This document shows positions 46,488-58,500 of a DNA stretch of 64,000 nt, piece after piece. The DNA lies in the NCBI GenBank assembly GCA_000733355.1, contig JNVV01000027.1, positions 82,940 to 146,939 on the forward strand, given 5' to 3'. The notes under the pieces are model-generated. The model did not search any database and was not told where the DNA came from. It worked only from the letters and a program-made list of their open reading frames with translations. The position numbers and the translations under genes were made by a program. Source of the stretch: Falciphora oryzae. Taxonomy: Eukaryota; Ascomycota; Sordariomycetes; Magnaporthales; Magnaporthaceae. How positions within the stretch are numbered: the first letter of the stretch is position 1; each line of letters starts with the position of its first letter.

Positions 46488-46559
46488 GGCCCTGTGGCCT
46501 AATGGTAAGGCGTTGCTTTCCGGTGGCAAAGATTTTGGGTTCGAGTCCCAACGGGGTCG
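46488..46559 (+). tRNA. tRNA-Arg (anticodon CCG)
   Basis: A 72-base cloverleaf with no intron. The acceptor stem GGCCCTG pairs with CGGGGTC (two G-U pairs). The D stem is GCCT/AGGC with loop AATGGTA. The anticodon stem is TTGCT/GGCAA with loop TTCCGGT, anticodon CCG at 46,520-46,522. The variable loop is AGATT. The T stem is TTGGG/CCCAA with loop TTCGAGT. The discriminator is G. It reads the codon CGG. The A box (TGGCCTAATGG) and B box (GGTTCGAGTCC) of the internal promoter are present. Confidence 0.93.
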
Positions 46560-46674
46560 ATTGACACAGCTTTTTGCATTTTGCTGGTACTGAGGATGAA
46601 CCACCACACGATCTCCCAAGCCCCCCCTTTTTTTTTCCACATTGAATGAATGCTTCCCTTTTAGAGCAAAATCA

Positions 46675-47283
46675 TCACTCGCACAGAATCCCCGTCTCGC
46701 GCCGGCCGGCAGGCGACGCAGCCAAGACGGAGTCCTCAACGCAATGTTCCGGCCGCTTGCAGAAAATGGCAAACGTGAATGCCACATGCAGCCCTGTTCC
46801 CCCTCCCGCTGCACCTGCTGCCGTCGGCCGGCACTCCCAGTTGTTGACGTGCTTGCAGCATCGCGCCACCAGCTGCTCCCGCAGCTCCGGGGCGCAGGCG
46901 TTGTTGGTGGCCTCCGGGTTTGTGCCGTTCTCGTTTGCTCCCCAGCTGGGTTTTATTAGTGCAGCTCTGCGGTCGTCCAATCACTCCTCTTCTTTTGTCG
47001 TTGTTGCTTCTCAAAGTTGTGATGTGAAATCGTGATGTAGCAGGAGAGAAGAAAGCGAAAAAGAGCACACTCACGAGTCGAGGAAGATGTAATGCGAATT
47101 GCGCCCGATCAGCTCGCAGCGACTGTTTCCATTGCTACCCTCTTCAGCAGGGCTCCTCCCCCTGTCCTGCTGTCCTGGCCCCCTGCCGCTGCTGCCGACA
47201 ACAACAACAGCAACAGCAGCAGCGGCGGCATCATTCAGCGCCAGGAGGGCGCCGAGAGTGTTTAGGATGCCAAGATGGCGCAT
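46675..47283 (-). CDS. Small secreted Cys-rich protein
   Basis: Two exons, 47283-47075 and 46966-46675, with a GTGAGT donor and phase that fits (166 aa). A second acceptor at 46945/46946 also keeps the frame and would remove seven residues. The N-terminus MRHLGILNTLGALLALNDAA with a following Ala/Val stretch looks like a signal peptide. The mature part has about eight Cys: one in SRCELIG, then NACAPEL, ARCCKHVNNWEC, FCKRPEHC and a final C two residues from the end (ILCE). Spacing with paired Cys is typical of fungal secreted proteins stabilised by disulfides, including effector candidates, but no family is recognised. A Gln/Gly/Ser-rich linker precedes the Cys-rich part. It lies just beside tRNA-Arg. 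Confidence 0.65.
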
Positions 47284-50197
47284 TCTACCCGAGAGATTAA
47301 CAGAATAGATAAATAGAAAGGGCGGGAAATCCTTCTGCTCGTTTCTATGAGAGCTCGACTCTAGATTTTACTCCAAGATGACAAGAACGGGGAGGACGGC
47401 AACCGCTGTTCGTCCCGGAGCCGAGCAATGTCCCTCCTCGACATAATAAACACCCGCAAGGAGAGAAACCTACGCGCTCAGCGACGCACAGGTTGCCGAC
47501 CATTACTCAATTGCTACTCGATATCACAAGTCCCCAAAGACTAGATGTGCGTAGGCTCATCATGTTTTTCTTTTTTTCTTTTTTTTCTCTTTGTGTTCAC
47601 AGCGCAAAAAAAGGGACTCGCCCAGGCGCAGACCTGCCTCGAACTGGTGCCCTGAGACTGTGTGTAGGCATCCCTCACTTTTCCAGTGTGAGCAGTCCGC
47701 ACTCGCGAAGTTTGCCCGGTCTCACGTCGGTCTCACGTCGGCCAGCTTGGACACTGATGAATCACCAGGAAGCACCCGTAGGGAGGGCAGGGAGGCAAAC
47801 GACGCCACCAAAAAAAAGTCTATTGCAGCCCTCCCGACGGAGCCCAGAAGCAGTATGGCAAAACCCTCATCTCCACCGTGACAGGACCTGGCACCTTGAA
47901 CCCGCACACTCCTCGCACTCCAGTCACGCCCGCTTCCACGTGAAAGCAAAGCGCCAAGCAGCCAGCACTTCTTCATCAGACCATGGCGACCGCCGCGGCC
48001 GTCAGGGGGGGCGCGTCCCAACCACCCACGCGCCCGCTCCTTTCGGCTACACAACCCGGGGCGTCGTGACAAGCAGGAGGTATCCCGGCGGTCCCTACGC
48101 GTTGATCATCGTGCCGGAGAATGGCTCTTTAGGCCTTTTGCAACCTTGCCGTTTGGGGCAGTAAGATTAGAAATTAGGGGGGCGTGTGTAGAGAGGGAGG
48201 GCTCGGAGACCTCACGCCTACACCTGTGCGTTGTCCTACCTCGCATGCTTGTTTTTTTTTCTCTGCTTTATTGCCGCCGTTCCATCGGGGATCATACCGG
48301 CCTCCTGGCCAGTGAAAAGGCCGGGGGTGCGTAGACAAAGACCAAACGCTGTATTCCGTACTTGGTTCTTTTTCCCGACCATCAGCAGCCCATCCCATCC
48401 AGCCATCCCCTGCCGGCCACCCAGCCAGGGGGATGGTGTTTCCCCCTTGTCACAGCTACTCTCTCGATGCACCTGTACCTGGGACATGGACAAGTGGCAT
48501 TCAGCCGGCGAAACTGGTGTGTGTGTGTGTGTGTGTGCTGCCGAAGATGGGTGAGATGGCGTGTAGGAAGATGAGATGCGGTTGTATTGCAGGTAAACGA
48601 GGAACAACAAAAAAAAAACCTGCACAAGTGCAAGACCCGCCCCGCCCTGCTGCCCACCACAGCCCTCCTCCTCGTCCGGAATGAGCAGCAAAACACCAAG
48701 ACACGCAGAGAGGCGTGTGTGTCAGAAAACGAATTGACTCTGCAGGAACAAGGTGCTGTCATCCAACAGGCGCGCGCCATCGTCCGTTTATTGCCGCTCG
48801 GCAACGCGCAACAACATAAATAGAGAGCAGTGCGTGTGTGTGGGCGGATGGGTACCTACCTACCGCCTTGCCAACCAACCTATGCACGCTGTGGCCGGGC
48901 TCGGGCTGGGGCTTTGTCCGCTAGGTCCTAAAGTCTGGCGGCAGGGAAGCTGGGTACCTACCTGGCAAGCCGAGCAGAGAAAGAGACCCGGCTGGCTGGT
49001 TAGCCCGTCATTACACATGTATGCAAGGTCCTCACGTCTCTGCCCCCCCTCTCCCTGCCTCTCTCTTTTTCTCATGCACCTCGCTCTGACTCGTGGTCCG
49101 CCGCCCCGGCTCCCGAGCCAACCAGCACCTTGCGCGCTTATCTTCTTCTGCCGTCGTCGCTGCAACCCAAGGAAAGGGGTGGTGGTGTGTGCGTAGGGTA
49201 GGTAGGTAGTGCTGGGCCGAGTCCGCCGAGCCTGCTTCTGGCCAAGACGCCCAAAAGGCGTGGTCCTTTTCCCTGTCTCTCGGGGTCTCCCCAGCGAGTG
49301 GCCGCTAGCTCTTGCGAGCCTGTGGCTCGTAGCCGCCCGCGAGAGAAGGCCGAAGGAGCGAGGACGTGCATGCTCCTCCACGGCTTCACACATGCCCCAT
49401 CGCCCGCCAGGGACCGCCCCGTCGTCGACCATCCATGTCTGCCTAGGTAGTTATCTGCTGCAATCCAAGCGGGAAAATGCCTGGATCAGTGCAGATCTGC
49501 TAGCTGTCAGCGACGGGTCGCCGCCCTTCCAATTCCTCCCCAGACTTTGGCAATCCCTATGCACGATCCCCTCCTCCCTGTCCCATACGAACATGAATGA
49601 AGCCCATCAGAATATCAAAGAAGACGTGTACAGCCGCTAGATTCAACTCTTGCAATATTGAAGTCATCGTCATAATTCATGGCGTCTGAATCCCCCTGGA
49701 TATAAATCTAAAACAGTCCTCAAAGACACAGTAGCTAAATCCACCCGTCTGTACCCAAAACAAGAAAATTAATGCCCAGAACCCTCCGTTTAAGTTCTAC
49801 TGTGTCCCAGCAAATGGTGATTATCGGACAGTGACAGGAAGAAGAGAATACAGATATAGCCAAGCGGGAAACTTCTTGACGGGAAAGATAGAGAAATCGC
49901 CTGTAATCCCATTTACCCAACCGGGTAACCCACGCATGCTAACTAGACCATGAAAATGGAAGATTTTCCTTCAGCGTAGACGGAAATCTGCCTGTGTAAG
50001 GAATGTAGTGTAGGCTTTTGGTGTAACTGACGAGGATGGAAGAAAAAAGAGATGCAAAGGGATGGTCAAGCATGCCAAAGTAGTAATGTAAAAGAGGGTG
50101 AATAAATGTCAGAAGCATGCAAACTCCGGTCAGCGATGAGACGCTGAAGGCGAAGAGGAAGAAGAGGGACACTCCCAAGGATATCACCATTCTGGGG
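47284..50197. other. Intergenic, 2.9 kb, with GT microsatellite
   Basis: No supported gene. It contains a (GT)n run of about ten units at 48,518-48,538, T-runs near 47,570-47,590 and 48,251-48,259, and several TACCTACC/TACCTGG/GGTAGG-type words at about 48,850, 48,954, 49,195 and 49,443. The 3' part is the downstream side of the minus-strand zinc-finger gene. Confidence 0.5.
48518..48538. repeat. (GT)n microsatellite
   Basis: About ten GT units in uninterrupted tandem, likely length-variable between strains. Confidence 0.9.
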
Positions 50198-52513
50198 TCA
50201 GTAGTCGTCCTCCTCACCCTCGGCGTCCTCGTCGCCTCTCTCCACAATAATCTCGTCGAGAACGACCGTGTTGTCGGGGACGTTTGTGGCGGCAGCGGTA
50301 GCGGCAGCGGCAGTGATGGCCATGACAGCAACCCCGGACGGCTTGAGTGGGTTGTTGAGCACCCACTGCATTCCGGCTCCGCTGCCGGTGGGGCACGGGA
50401 CGATGATGGCGACGTCGGGCCTCGACGCCCACTCAATGAGCGAGAGGTCGGGATCGGCGCCGGCGCCACCGGCCAGACGCACCGCGGGCTCGTCGCCGCG
50501 CGCTGCCGCCTCAAGGTGCTTGGCGAGGTGCTCCATGCGCTCGTCCCAGGCGTTGTTGCCCTCAAAGGTGGCTTTGCAGTCCGGAGCCGGGCACAGCATG
50601 CGCGATGGCAGCCGGCACCGCTCCATCTCTGCGTTGCGCTGCATCTGCCTGAGCCGGTTCTCCCAGTCCATCACCTCGCCGTCGTCCATGGCGGCCGCCG
50701 CGCTCATGGCCGTGGCGACGGTGACGGTGGATGAAGACGACAACTTTCTCCTGTGCGAAGTGGAGGCAATCATGGCTGGCGACGAGGGCGATCCACCAAG
50801 CCTCTGCTGCCTGATCTTGTCCGGGGCGTGCATCCGCCGCACATGCTGGGTGTAAAGATCCTTGCGGTTGAAGATGGCCCCGTTGGGCAGGCGCGGGCCA
50901 AAAGTATGCTGGGGGCCGGCCACGCCTGGGCCTGCAGTGAGGGAAGAGGCAGGCGCGATGGCGCACGAGTTGCGGCCCCTGAGGCTGCTGCTGACGGCGC
51001 GCGCTGGAACGGCGGGCGAGGTAGCCGCCATGGCCGGCTCACCGTTGCTGCTCGGAGTAGTAACGAGGACTGGAGGCACATTGACCGTCTTGGCGCAGTC
51101 GTCCTGGGTACAGACCCAGAAGTTGAGCAGGATGTGCTGCGACACGACGTGGCGCTTCCACTCGTTCTTGCTCGCAAAAGTCGACTCGCAACCCGCGAAG
51201 GCAAACACGCAGACGAAGGGCCGCTTGTGCTGCTTCTTGACGTGGTTTTCGAGTGCGCCCTCGGTCTTGAAAGACGTTGTCTGCGGGCAGTCCCGGCAGG
51301 TGAGGTGGCCGTGGCCCGCCTGCGTGAGCATGATGCTAGTTCCGGTCGGGGAGGATGCGATCGCGGCGGAAGAGACGACAGGGGAGGTGAGGACCACCTC
51401 GATCTGGCTGGACTGCTTTCTCTGCCTCTTGGGTGACGGCGGCCCCTCCTTGGACCGGGCCACCGACTTGGACGGCCGCCTGGGCGCGGGCTTTTTCTTG
51501 GGCGGCGGCGCTGCCCTGCTCCTGGTGTTGACAAATCGAGTAGGCCTGGCCGGTGCAAAGTCGCTGCTATCGTCACCGTCCTCGTTGTCCTCGTCGTCGT
51601 CGTCCTGGTCTATGCTGCGGCTGCGTTTCAGGCCTGTGGGACGCTCGGTCTCCGAATCGGCGCTCTCCTGGTTCAAGGGGCTAAGTGGGTGATAGGCTGC
51701 GGTGATTGTGGCCTCCTGCTTGGTCGGGGCGGAAAAGGCCTCAACTGGGGTCGGGGCCCTGTTGCCAACAAAGTCGGGGAATCCAGCCGAGGAGCTGCTC
51801 TGGAGGGTGAGGCTGCGCTGGGGCGGCTCGAAATCGTAGTTGGCGGGGGTTGACCCGGCGTAGAGATCAAAGTCGGCTTGGGAGGTTGGATTGATCTCTG
51901 ACGGGTTAACGTATTCGGCGGGCATGCACGTCGCAGTGATATAATCGTTTGCAACGAGTGGCCGCGGCGAGCCCCAAAATGACTGAGGGGGTGTGTGGCT
52001 GCCCGCCGGCTGATACTTGATATGGTGAGGCGGCGCCACGGTAGAGTCGATGCCGGCGGGGGGAGTCGCCGGCCCAATCTCGTGGAACACTTCGCTGTCG
52101 CCAGCCGGGCTCAAGGCGCTGCTACAGGAAGAGCCGTGGTCGTGTGACGAGACAGGAGAGCCCCATCGCTGTTGCTGAAAGGGAATGTGGACAGTCGTGG
52201 GGAGCACTGACTGGTGCTGGAAGAGGTGCTGGACCTGGAGTTGAGGGGATTGGACAGGCGGGGGGTTGAAGAAGGCAGTCTTCTCTCGGTCACTCAGGAA
52301 TCTCTGTACTTGCTGCTGCTGCTGCGGATGGCCTAAGGCTCCAGGGACAAACGCTGACGTGGCCGGCGAAGCACTGTCGAGCAGCGGGTCAATGTTACTG
52401 TCCATGTTGCTGAGGTCTATAAGGGGCTCCCCTGGTTGAGAGACTGAGTATGACTGGGCAAGGCACGGGTCATGAGGTCTGGGCATGCCGTAGAGTAGAT
52501 GTGGGGAACGCAT
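50198..52513 (-). CDS. C2H2 zinc-finger protein, probable transcription factor
   Basis: A 771 aa protein in one exon. I chose the ATG at 52513 (MRSPHLLYGMPRP); the frame extends upstream only through a TTG. The first 270 residues are Gln/Pro/Ser-rich, with Gln runs such as HPQQQQQVQ, like an activation domain. An Asp/Glu-rich run near residue 310 (DQDDDDEDNEDGDD) and basic Pro/Lys patches (PPPKKKPAPRRPSK) that could act as nuclear localisation signals follow. Fingers start near residue 420: LTCRDCPQTTSFKTEGALENH, FVCVFAFAGCESTFASKNEWKRHV and a degenerate FWVCTQDDCAKT, then after a linker FNRKDLYTQHVRRMH and LCPAPDCKATFEGNNAW..HLAKHL. The pattern, with fingers spread over a large C-terminal area, matches uncharacterised fungal regulators. 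It has a very long upstream desert. Confidence 0.85.
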   Translation of the reverse strand: MRSPHLLYGMPRPHDPCLAQSYSVSQPGEPLIDLSNMDSNIDPLLDSASPATSAFVPGALGHPQQQQQVQRFLSDREKTAFFNPPPVQSPQLQVQHLFQHQSVLPTTVHIPFQQQRWGSPVSSHDHGSSCSSALSPAGDSEVFHEIGPATPPAGIDSTVAPPHHIKYQPAGSHTPPQSFWGSPRPLVANDYITATCMPAEYVNPSEINPTSQADFDLYAGSTPANYDFEPPQRSLTLQSSSSAGFPDFVGNRAPTPVEAFSAPTKQEATITAAYHPLSPLNQESADSETERPTGLKRSRSIDQDDDDEDNEDGDDSSDFAPARPTRFVNTRSRAAPPPKKKPAPRRPSKSVARSKEGPPSPKRQRKQSSQIEVVLTSPVVSSAAIASSPTGTSIMLTQAGHGHLTCRDCPQTTSFKTEGALENHVKKQHKRPFVCVFAFAGCESTFASKNEWKRHVVSQHILLNFWVCTQDDCAKTVNVPPVLVTTPSSNGEPAMAATSPAVPARAVSSSLRGRNSCAIAPASSLTAGPGVAGPQHTFGPRLPNGAIFNRKDLYTQHVRRMHAPDKIRQQRLGGSPSSPAMIASTSHRRKLSSSSTVTVATAMSAAAAMDDGEVMDWENRLRQMQRNAEMERCRLPSRMLCPAPDCKATFEGNNAWDERMEHLAKHLEAAARGDEPAVRLAGGAGADPDLSLIEWASRPDVAIIVPCPTGSGAGMQWVLNNPLKPSGVAVMAITAAAATAAATNVPDNTVVLDEIIVERGDEDAEGEEDDY

Positions 52514-55500
52514 GCTGGCGGGCAACTGGGCGCACGGGGCGAAGGCAGCAGTGTTTTAACAAGGTGGTGCAGAAGGCCTCCAGGCTGCGGCGGTGCTGAT
52601 GTTGACGATTTTGGACAACCGGGAAGCCAGGCCGACGAGCTGGCTGCCGATCGGTACTGGTCCAGTTACGTGCGGGCAGCAGGCCCGATCCGGCAGGAGT
52701 TAAAAGGGGGTGAATAAGGAGCAAACCGGCGGGAGGCAGCCAGAGGGCGCGCCTATCAGCCTTGCCGGGTGCCCGCAAGGGAGGGAAATCGGGGTGTTCC
52801 AAAGTGCAAGATCGAGACAGCTTGGCCAGGCAGGTAGGCAGTGCACAGGGCTCCGTCCGGGGTGGTGGCAGTTGTGTGCAGTAGGTGGTGTGGGAGGGAC
52901 GCTGCGGCAAGATCGGCACTTTCCCTTTCTTCTTACTTGGTGCCACCAACAACAAGCGGCGTCTTGACGGTTGACTCTCGAGTTGATCAAGAAGGACCAC
53001 AAAGGGGCTCTGGGTCTCCGGGGAGGGTACTTTTTCTCTTTTAAACTTTAAGCATGTATGGCACACGGCGGTGCAGCACCTTCTTTTAATAGACGGGGGT
53101 GATGGAGGCGGGGGAGGTGGTGGTGGAGGTGCCTGCACGGGAGGTACTAGTGGTGTTACCGGCTAGGCGGTGCTCGCAACGATGGACGTCTGCACACAGG
53201 GGAGCAGAGAGAAGGCGGCGACCGAAACAGAAACGTCCGACTTTGACGAAGCGCCGGGCATGTGGTAGCAATGCAGTTTGCAGAGCAGCACCAGGCAGTG
53301 AGAGGAAAAGGACGGGTGGCATCATCCTCGACTTAAAGGAGAGTTGGTGCCGAGACACGACGCTTGCCGTGTCCCTGCCTCGACGGAGGAGGGCCATTGG
53401 GTCCCGTCGTCAGCGGGTGACGCTCTCTTCCCAACTCCTGGGCCTGGGGGTGGGTTGATCAAAAGTCGGGCAGGGGTTGAGACAGGGGCGGCAGGACAGG
53501 GACCATCTTCGGGGCCAGTCTGTCGCGAGGGTGGGAGGAAGGCGGCGGCCTGGGCAGCGCAGGATTCTGTGCGCAGAGCCGCATCTGGTCCATCCCAGGT
53601 ACCCTCTACCCAGCCAGCAGTCCTGATGCGGAAATCCGGTGAGTGCCGGCTAGTCATCTTAGTGGGTGGGCAGCCGACGGCTGCTCAGGGGTGGGTGGGT
53701 GGTGGGTGGTGGTCGCCTGCGGCCTGGAGCGGATGCAGAGTACGGTTCTGGGCCACGAGCTGACCTCCCGTCGCCCACCCAGCCGCCCTGCTTATTTCGC
53801 GATCGATGCGCTTCCCCCCGCCCAAGACAACGCGCGCAACTCCTTCGCATGGTGGAATATGGAGCGCCGTCCGCATGCGGGCAGGACTTCGCGCAGAGTG
53901 GTGTGGTAGAGGTGGATGTTATCATCTTGAAAGTGGAATATGACGAGGGAAAAAAGCTGCGCCCCGCTGCCCCGGTCGTGCTTGCCCTTGACCAGCAGAC
54001 CCATGTTGCGGCCCGTAGACTGAGATCAAGAGATGAGGTGGTCGAAAGTGGAAATAAAAAATAGATAAAAACAAGACAAAATCAAAATCCACGGAAAGGA
54101 CCCCAAACCTTAGCACGACCTCCTAAGGAATTGCCCGCTACGAATCAAAACACACGCGGACTATGGGGCGGCGGGGCAATGGGCCCCTGTGACCCCCGAG
54201 GGGGGGGGCCAACCTACCTCCCTCGCTGCCCTCCATCGGCCTCTTTCCTTTTCCTTCAGAAAATCGAAGACCCTGCGGAGCACGTACAACACCCACATGG
54301 CCAGGTAGGATGCACACTGCGTCGCGGCGGCGCGTGTTTGCAAGCAAAGCGGGAGCCCTGGTGAGCGGCGGGTGGCCCTTGTTTCATTTTGCCATTCGCC
54401 CGCATCCTTCGAGAACACAGGGACCCATCGGCCACGATTTGCGCCCATCCGACGGCGACTACGTACGATGAGTTCCATGTGTGTGGTAGGTATCTACCAC
54501 GCATGCGCGCGAACGAGTGTGCTCCATCTCTCTACCTAGGCCACTTGTTCAAGCCTCCCCGACACAGCCGGCCACTCATCTGCCCAGCTGCACAGCCGCC
54601 TTTCCTTGGCGTCGCGCTTGATGGAGCTGCTATTCTGCTGCTGCTGCTGCCGTCCCCATGATGGAATGCAAGCCGGAAACACGGCCGCGGGGGGCGTCCG
54701 TGGCGGCCATGGTTCGCAATCCGCACACATTAGTTTGGGCGGATATCACGTGGAGATGATCCACAAACCCTGCGCAGCCAGCGCCGCCAAGCGGGCGGGC
54801 GGGGGTCAGACGGAGGAGGCCGTCGTGTGGGTGCGGTGTGGCTTGATTAGTTGTTCTATCTTTGTCGTGTCTACCAGTCGAGGGCTCTCGACTACCTGGG
54901 CTAGGGCACGCAATACGGGCCAGACGAGCTGGGCATATTAGACGCAGGCCGAGAAATGGGCTTAATATTGACAAGCCACACAACGCAGCATCATAGGTAT
55001 CTTGAGCCCGGTGAGGAGGCCGAGACAACTCCAGGAGCTCTAGGAAGGCAGAATCAAGGAATTCTAGACGAGCCGCCTGCGAAGAGGCGCCCGGAGATGA
55101 TCTCCCGCTCCGCTTCCTGACGAACGAGCAGCGAAGCTGCCAGCGCGAGGGTTCGACGGAAAAAGGCGGCTCTGTTGAGGTGACACCAGAAAACCCGGAG
55201 GCTGTTGATTGGAGAAATCCGGACGAAGGCAACCGGAAGGCAGCAAGGAAAAAAAATGTGCAGGCATCCAAGCTTTGAATGGGGCCTGATTACAACAGTA
55301 ACGATACCTTCACGCTACCTGACGTTGCAACAGCAGCAGCGCGACGCCCCCGAAGCGGGTTCGTCAATCATGGCATGCATGCATCGGAATGATCGGTCCC
55401 CGCTTTCTTTTTACTTTATTATACCTTGGTTTGCTCTTCATCCAGTGGGCCGTTCTCTCGGAATCTCACCCACGTTTGGAAAGGTGTTCTTGCTATGTCT

Positions 55501-58500
55501 TGCTAGTTGACCGACGGGCAATCAGCCCTCGATCGCTGGCAGAGGGGCGGGCGAGTCCAGGGTTCGGGAAAGAGCGACCCTGGCGCCCCTCCAGTCCCTC
55601 GCCCCACAGCTTTGTCTGCGTTTGTCTGGTCCGCGCCAGAGAGCATGAGAATTGGGCAATTGCCGTAGGACGGCCACTGCAGCCATCCTGCTGCTCGGTC
55701 GCCATGCCTCGACTTGGCAAAGCAATAAGATAGAAATGGGCATGATGGACGGTTCCGTCATCAGAAGACCGAAGCGACGTAGAGGAGGGTATAGTCGGGC
55801 AGGTATGCCCAGGGTCCAGCCCGGCTGCGTCGGTATCTTCCTGAGTCTGTTCTCCCTCCCTGGCGCGGTAGGAGGGTGGACGGCGCGATATCACCCTGGC
55901 AGCAATCGCCGCCTACCCATTTGATTCGTGATGATCCCAGCACCCAGCTAGCGGCGGCACAAAGAGGCTGGGGACCCCGGACCGTGGCATCTTGGGTCGC
56001 GAGCTACTGCATGGTACCTCCAGGGTGTTGAAAGGATCCTGGTGGTTCCGCTGTCTCTGATTTCTTTTCTCATTGCTCTTTGGTCTTTTTTCTGGCGTCC
56101 ACGCGAACCCCAACGAAGCGGGGTCCAAACAGGCTGGGCGAGCCGGGCAACCAAACGCCTATCCCCGGCCACGATCTCCCTTGCCCATTGGATGCTTGTG
56201 GAGAAGAGAAATGGCCCCTCTGCGGGTACGAGGGAGATCGGCAGCCTTGAAAGGCAAGCGGGAAATGGCGACTTGCTGGAGCTGGAATGGAAAGCGACCG
56301 ACCAACAGACAACCTCTGCCTCCTTGTCCCCACACTACCAAATGGGAGCTTGTTGGGGAGGAGAGAGTTGAGTGGAGGGCTCGAGGGAAAAGATGGTACC
56401 GTACCAGCTCGAGCCGCAGAGCCGCACTTTTCAGGGCCAGAGAGGTCTCCCACTCTCGTTCGGACCATTGCCCTCGGCCCCTCACTCCCCAGTACCTACC
56501 TACCTAGGTACACGTACTCGGTTGGCCACCAGTGCCCAGCCACCATATCAATAACGATGTGTCCGATAACACCGCAGTCGCCAACCTGAACCAGAGGATT
56601 GTTTCGGGTCGCCATCGCAACCCCCGACTCGCTGCCAACTCCCGGCAATCCTTCAATCGCCATGCGACCTCTTTTTCCCTGCAGCTTGCAGGCGGCGGCT
56701 AACTCGTCGGGCATGGTTCCGCCTTTGGCACAACCTGGGCTATCCTGGCGTGTGCATCGATATCCCCTGAGGCCTCTGGCGCTGGCCTCTGCCCTGTGTA
56801 ACCACAAATCTATCCGCCTTCTTAGCGCACAGACTTACACACAGGGGAAGCCTGCACATTGTCGCCATCATCTCATTTTATACACGCGCGTGTTTGATCC
56901 TTCAGGCCTTTCAGGTGCCACGCCCCTTAGACGCTGGGATATCTCTTCACAAACTCCATATCTTTGTCCTTGTGCACTGCACAACACGCCCACAACCCGC
57001 CAACTTGAACTCCAAGCGGAAGGAGGGTAATCATGACCGGCTGGGCACTTTGCGGCTGACGCACGCAGGTCCTTTTGTGTTCCAATGAGGCGGTTTCTCA
57101 CAGGGAATCAGTCCCTTCTTGGAGGGTGGGGAGACCAACCACCACTTCACCTCGACTGCCCGCGCTGGAAAAAAAAACCACCACACGTAGCATCTGGCTG
57201 CATTCGCTGCCCATGACGCAACCAGAGCTCTTTTGAAGACGCCCGCTTGTCCCTGACCAGTCACCCTCTTCGCATTTCCCTGGGAACAAAAGAACCCCAA
57301 CCACGAACCCCCGCCCTCGGTCAGGGAAGAGACGCTACTGTAGGCTACGGCACGCGCACGCATACCAATTTATGCAGAGGGCAGCACTGACAAGCTCCTC
57401 CAGGGCGCCTACACCTTCCATATGTGAACAGCCGACCGACCGCCTAAAAGGACTAAGGGGACGTTTTCATCCCTCGAGGGGCTAACTTCGCACTGGTGGG
57501 CATGCCCGCCACTGTGGAGCGGGCGCCCCGTTCGCTCCCCGCGTCTGGCCTCCCGCATCGCGCCACTGCGCGGTCTTTGGACATGGTCGGCTAGGCTGCC
57601 TTGCTGGTAGGCTCCTGCTGTTGCTGCTGCTGCTGCTGCTGTCGCAACAAGTTAGATGGTTGGCTCCTGGCTACTGCGTCAAAGATGGGATGAAAAAGGA
57701 CGAATGGCAGCAGACAACGCGTGCTCGCAGGCCTGGCCCGAAAGGCAATCTCGACGCCTTTTTTTCTTTTGTGTGGCGGGCGAGGTCTTGGGCTGCCCGA
57801 CGTTCTTGGCCGCCCACTCTCGCCCGATTCGTCCCTGGATTTCCTAACGACCCCAACTGCCTGCCGGGCTTCGGGCCCTCCATCTCCATGCTTTTCTTCC
57901 TCCTACCCCTAGCACCCCGCCTGCTCGCTACGCATCCAAAGGCAAAAGGAGATGACGATCAATTTCTCCCCTCCGAGGCTTTGCATTTGCGCCATCCCCT
58001 TACGATCCTTTTCTCTGAAACCGCTGCCAGCCATGAGCATGGCGCATCGCGTCCCCGGCCGCTGGGCCAATGAGATGGGAAGAACCAATCTAACCCAAAA
58101 CACCACAGGCCGGAGACAAAGGTTAGGTGACCCACAAGGCACATAACACAGCACACACCATCGTGGGCCGCGCCGCCGCCACCGTCATTACCCTGGATTG
58201 GGCCATGGAACGGATGTCGCCCACTTGCTGCTATAGGCCCAGTTTTCTCTTTCTTCCTCCCTCCGTGCTCTACAACCCTTTCTTTTTTTGCCCTCCCGTC
58301 TCACGTTTGACAGGCGGGTAATTTAGCTCCCGCCCATCTGACTGGCCCGTTTAGGTGCGTTGGTTGGCCGGCCTGAGAGCGCCCCTTTGCCGGCTCGACG
58401 CGGCCCTGTCAGCGTAGGATGGGAACGACAGCTGGGCGGCTTAGACTTCAAGCCCACCCCCCGTGTTTGTCTGTATTGTAAACGTGACGGGGACTTCAAG

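Noticed and set aside
54630..55271. Minus-strand frame of 213 codons in the desert
   Set aside because: Composition is random-like (Ser, Pro, Arg, Gly), the frame opens in several neighbours at once, and no motif is visible.
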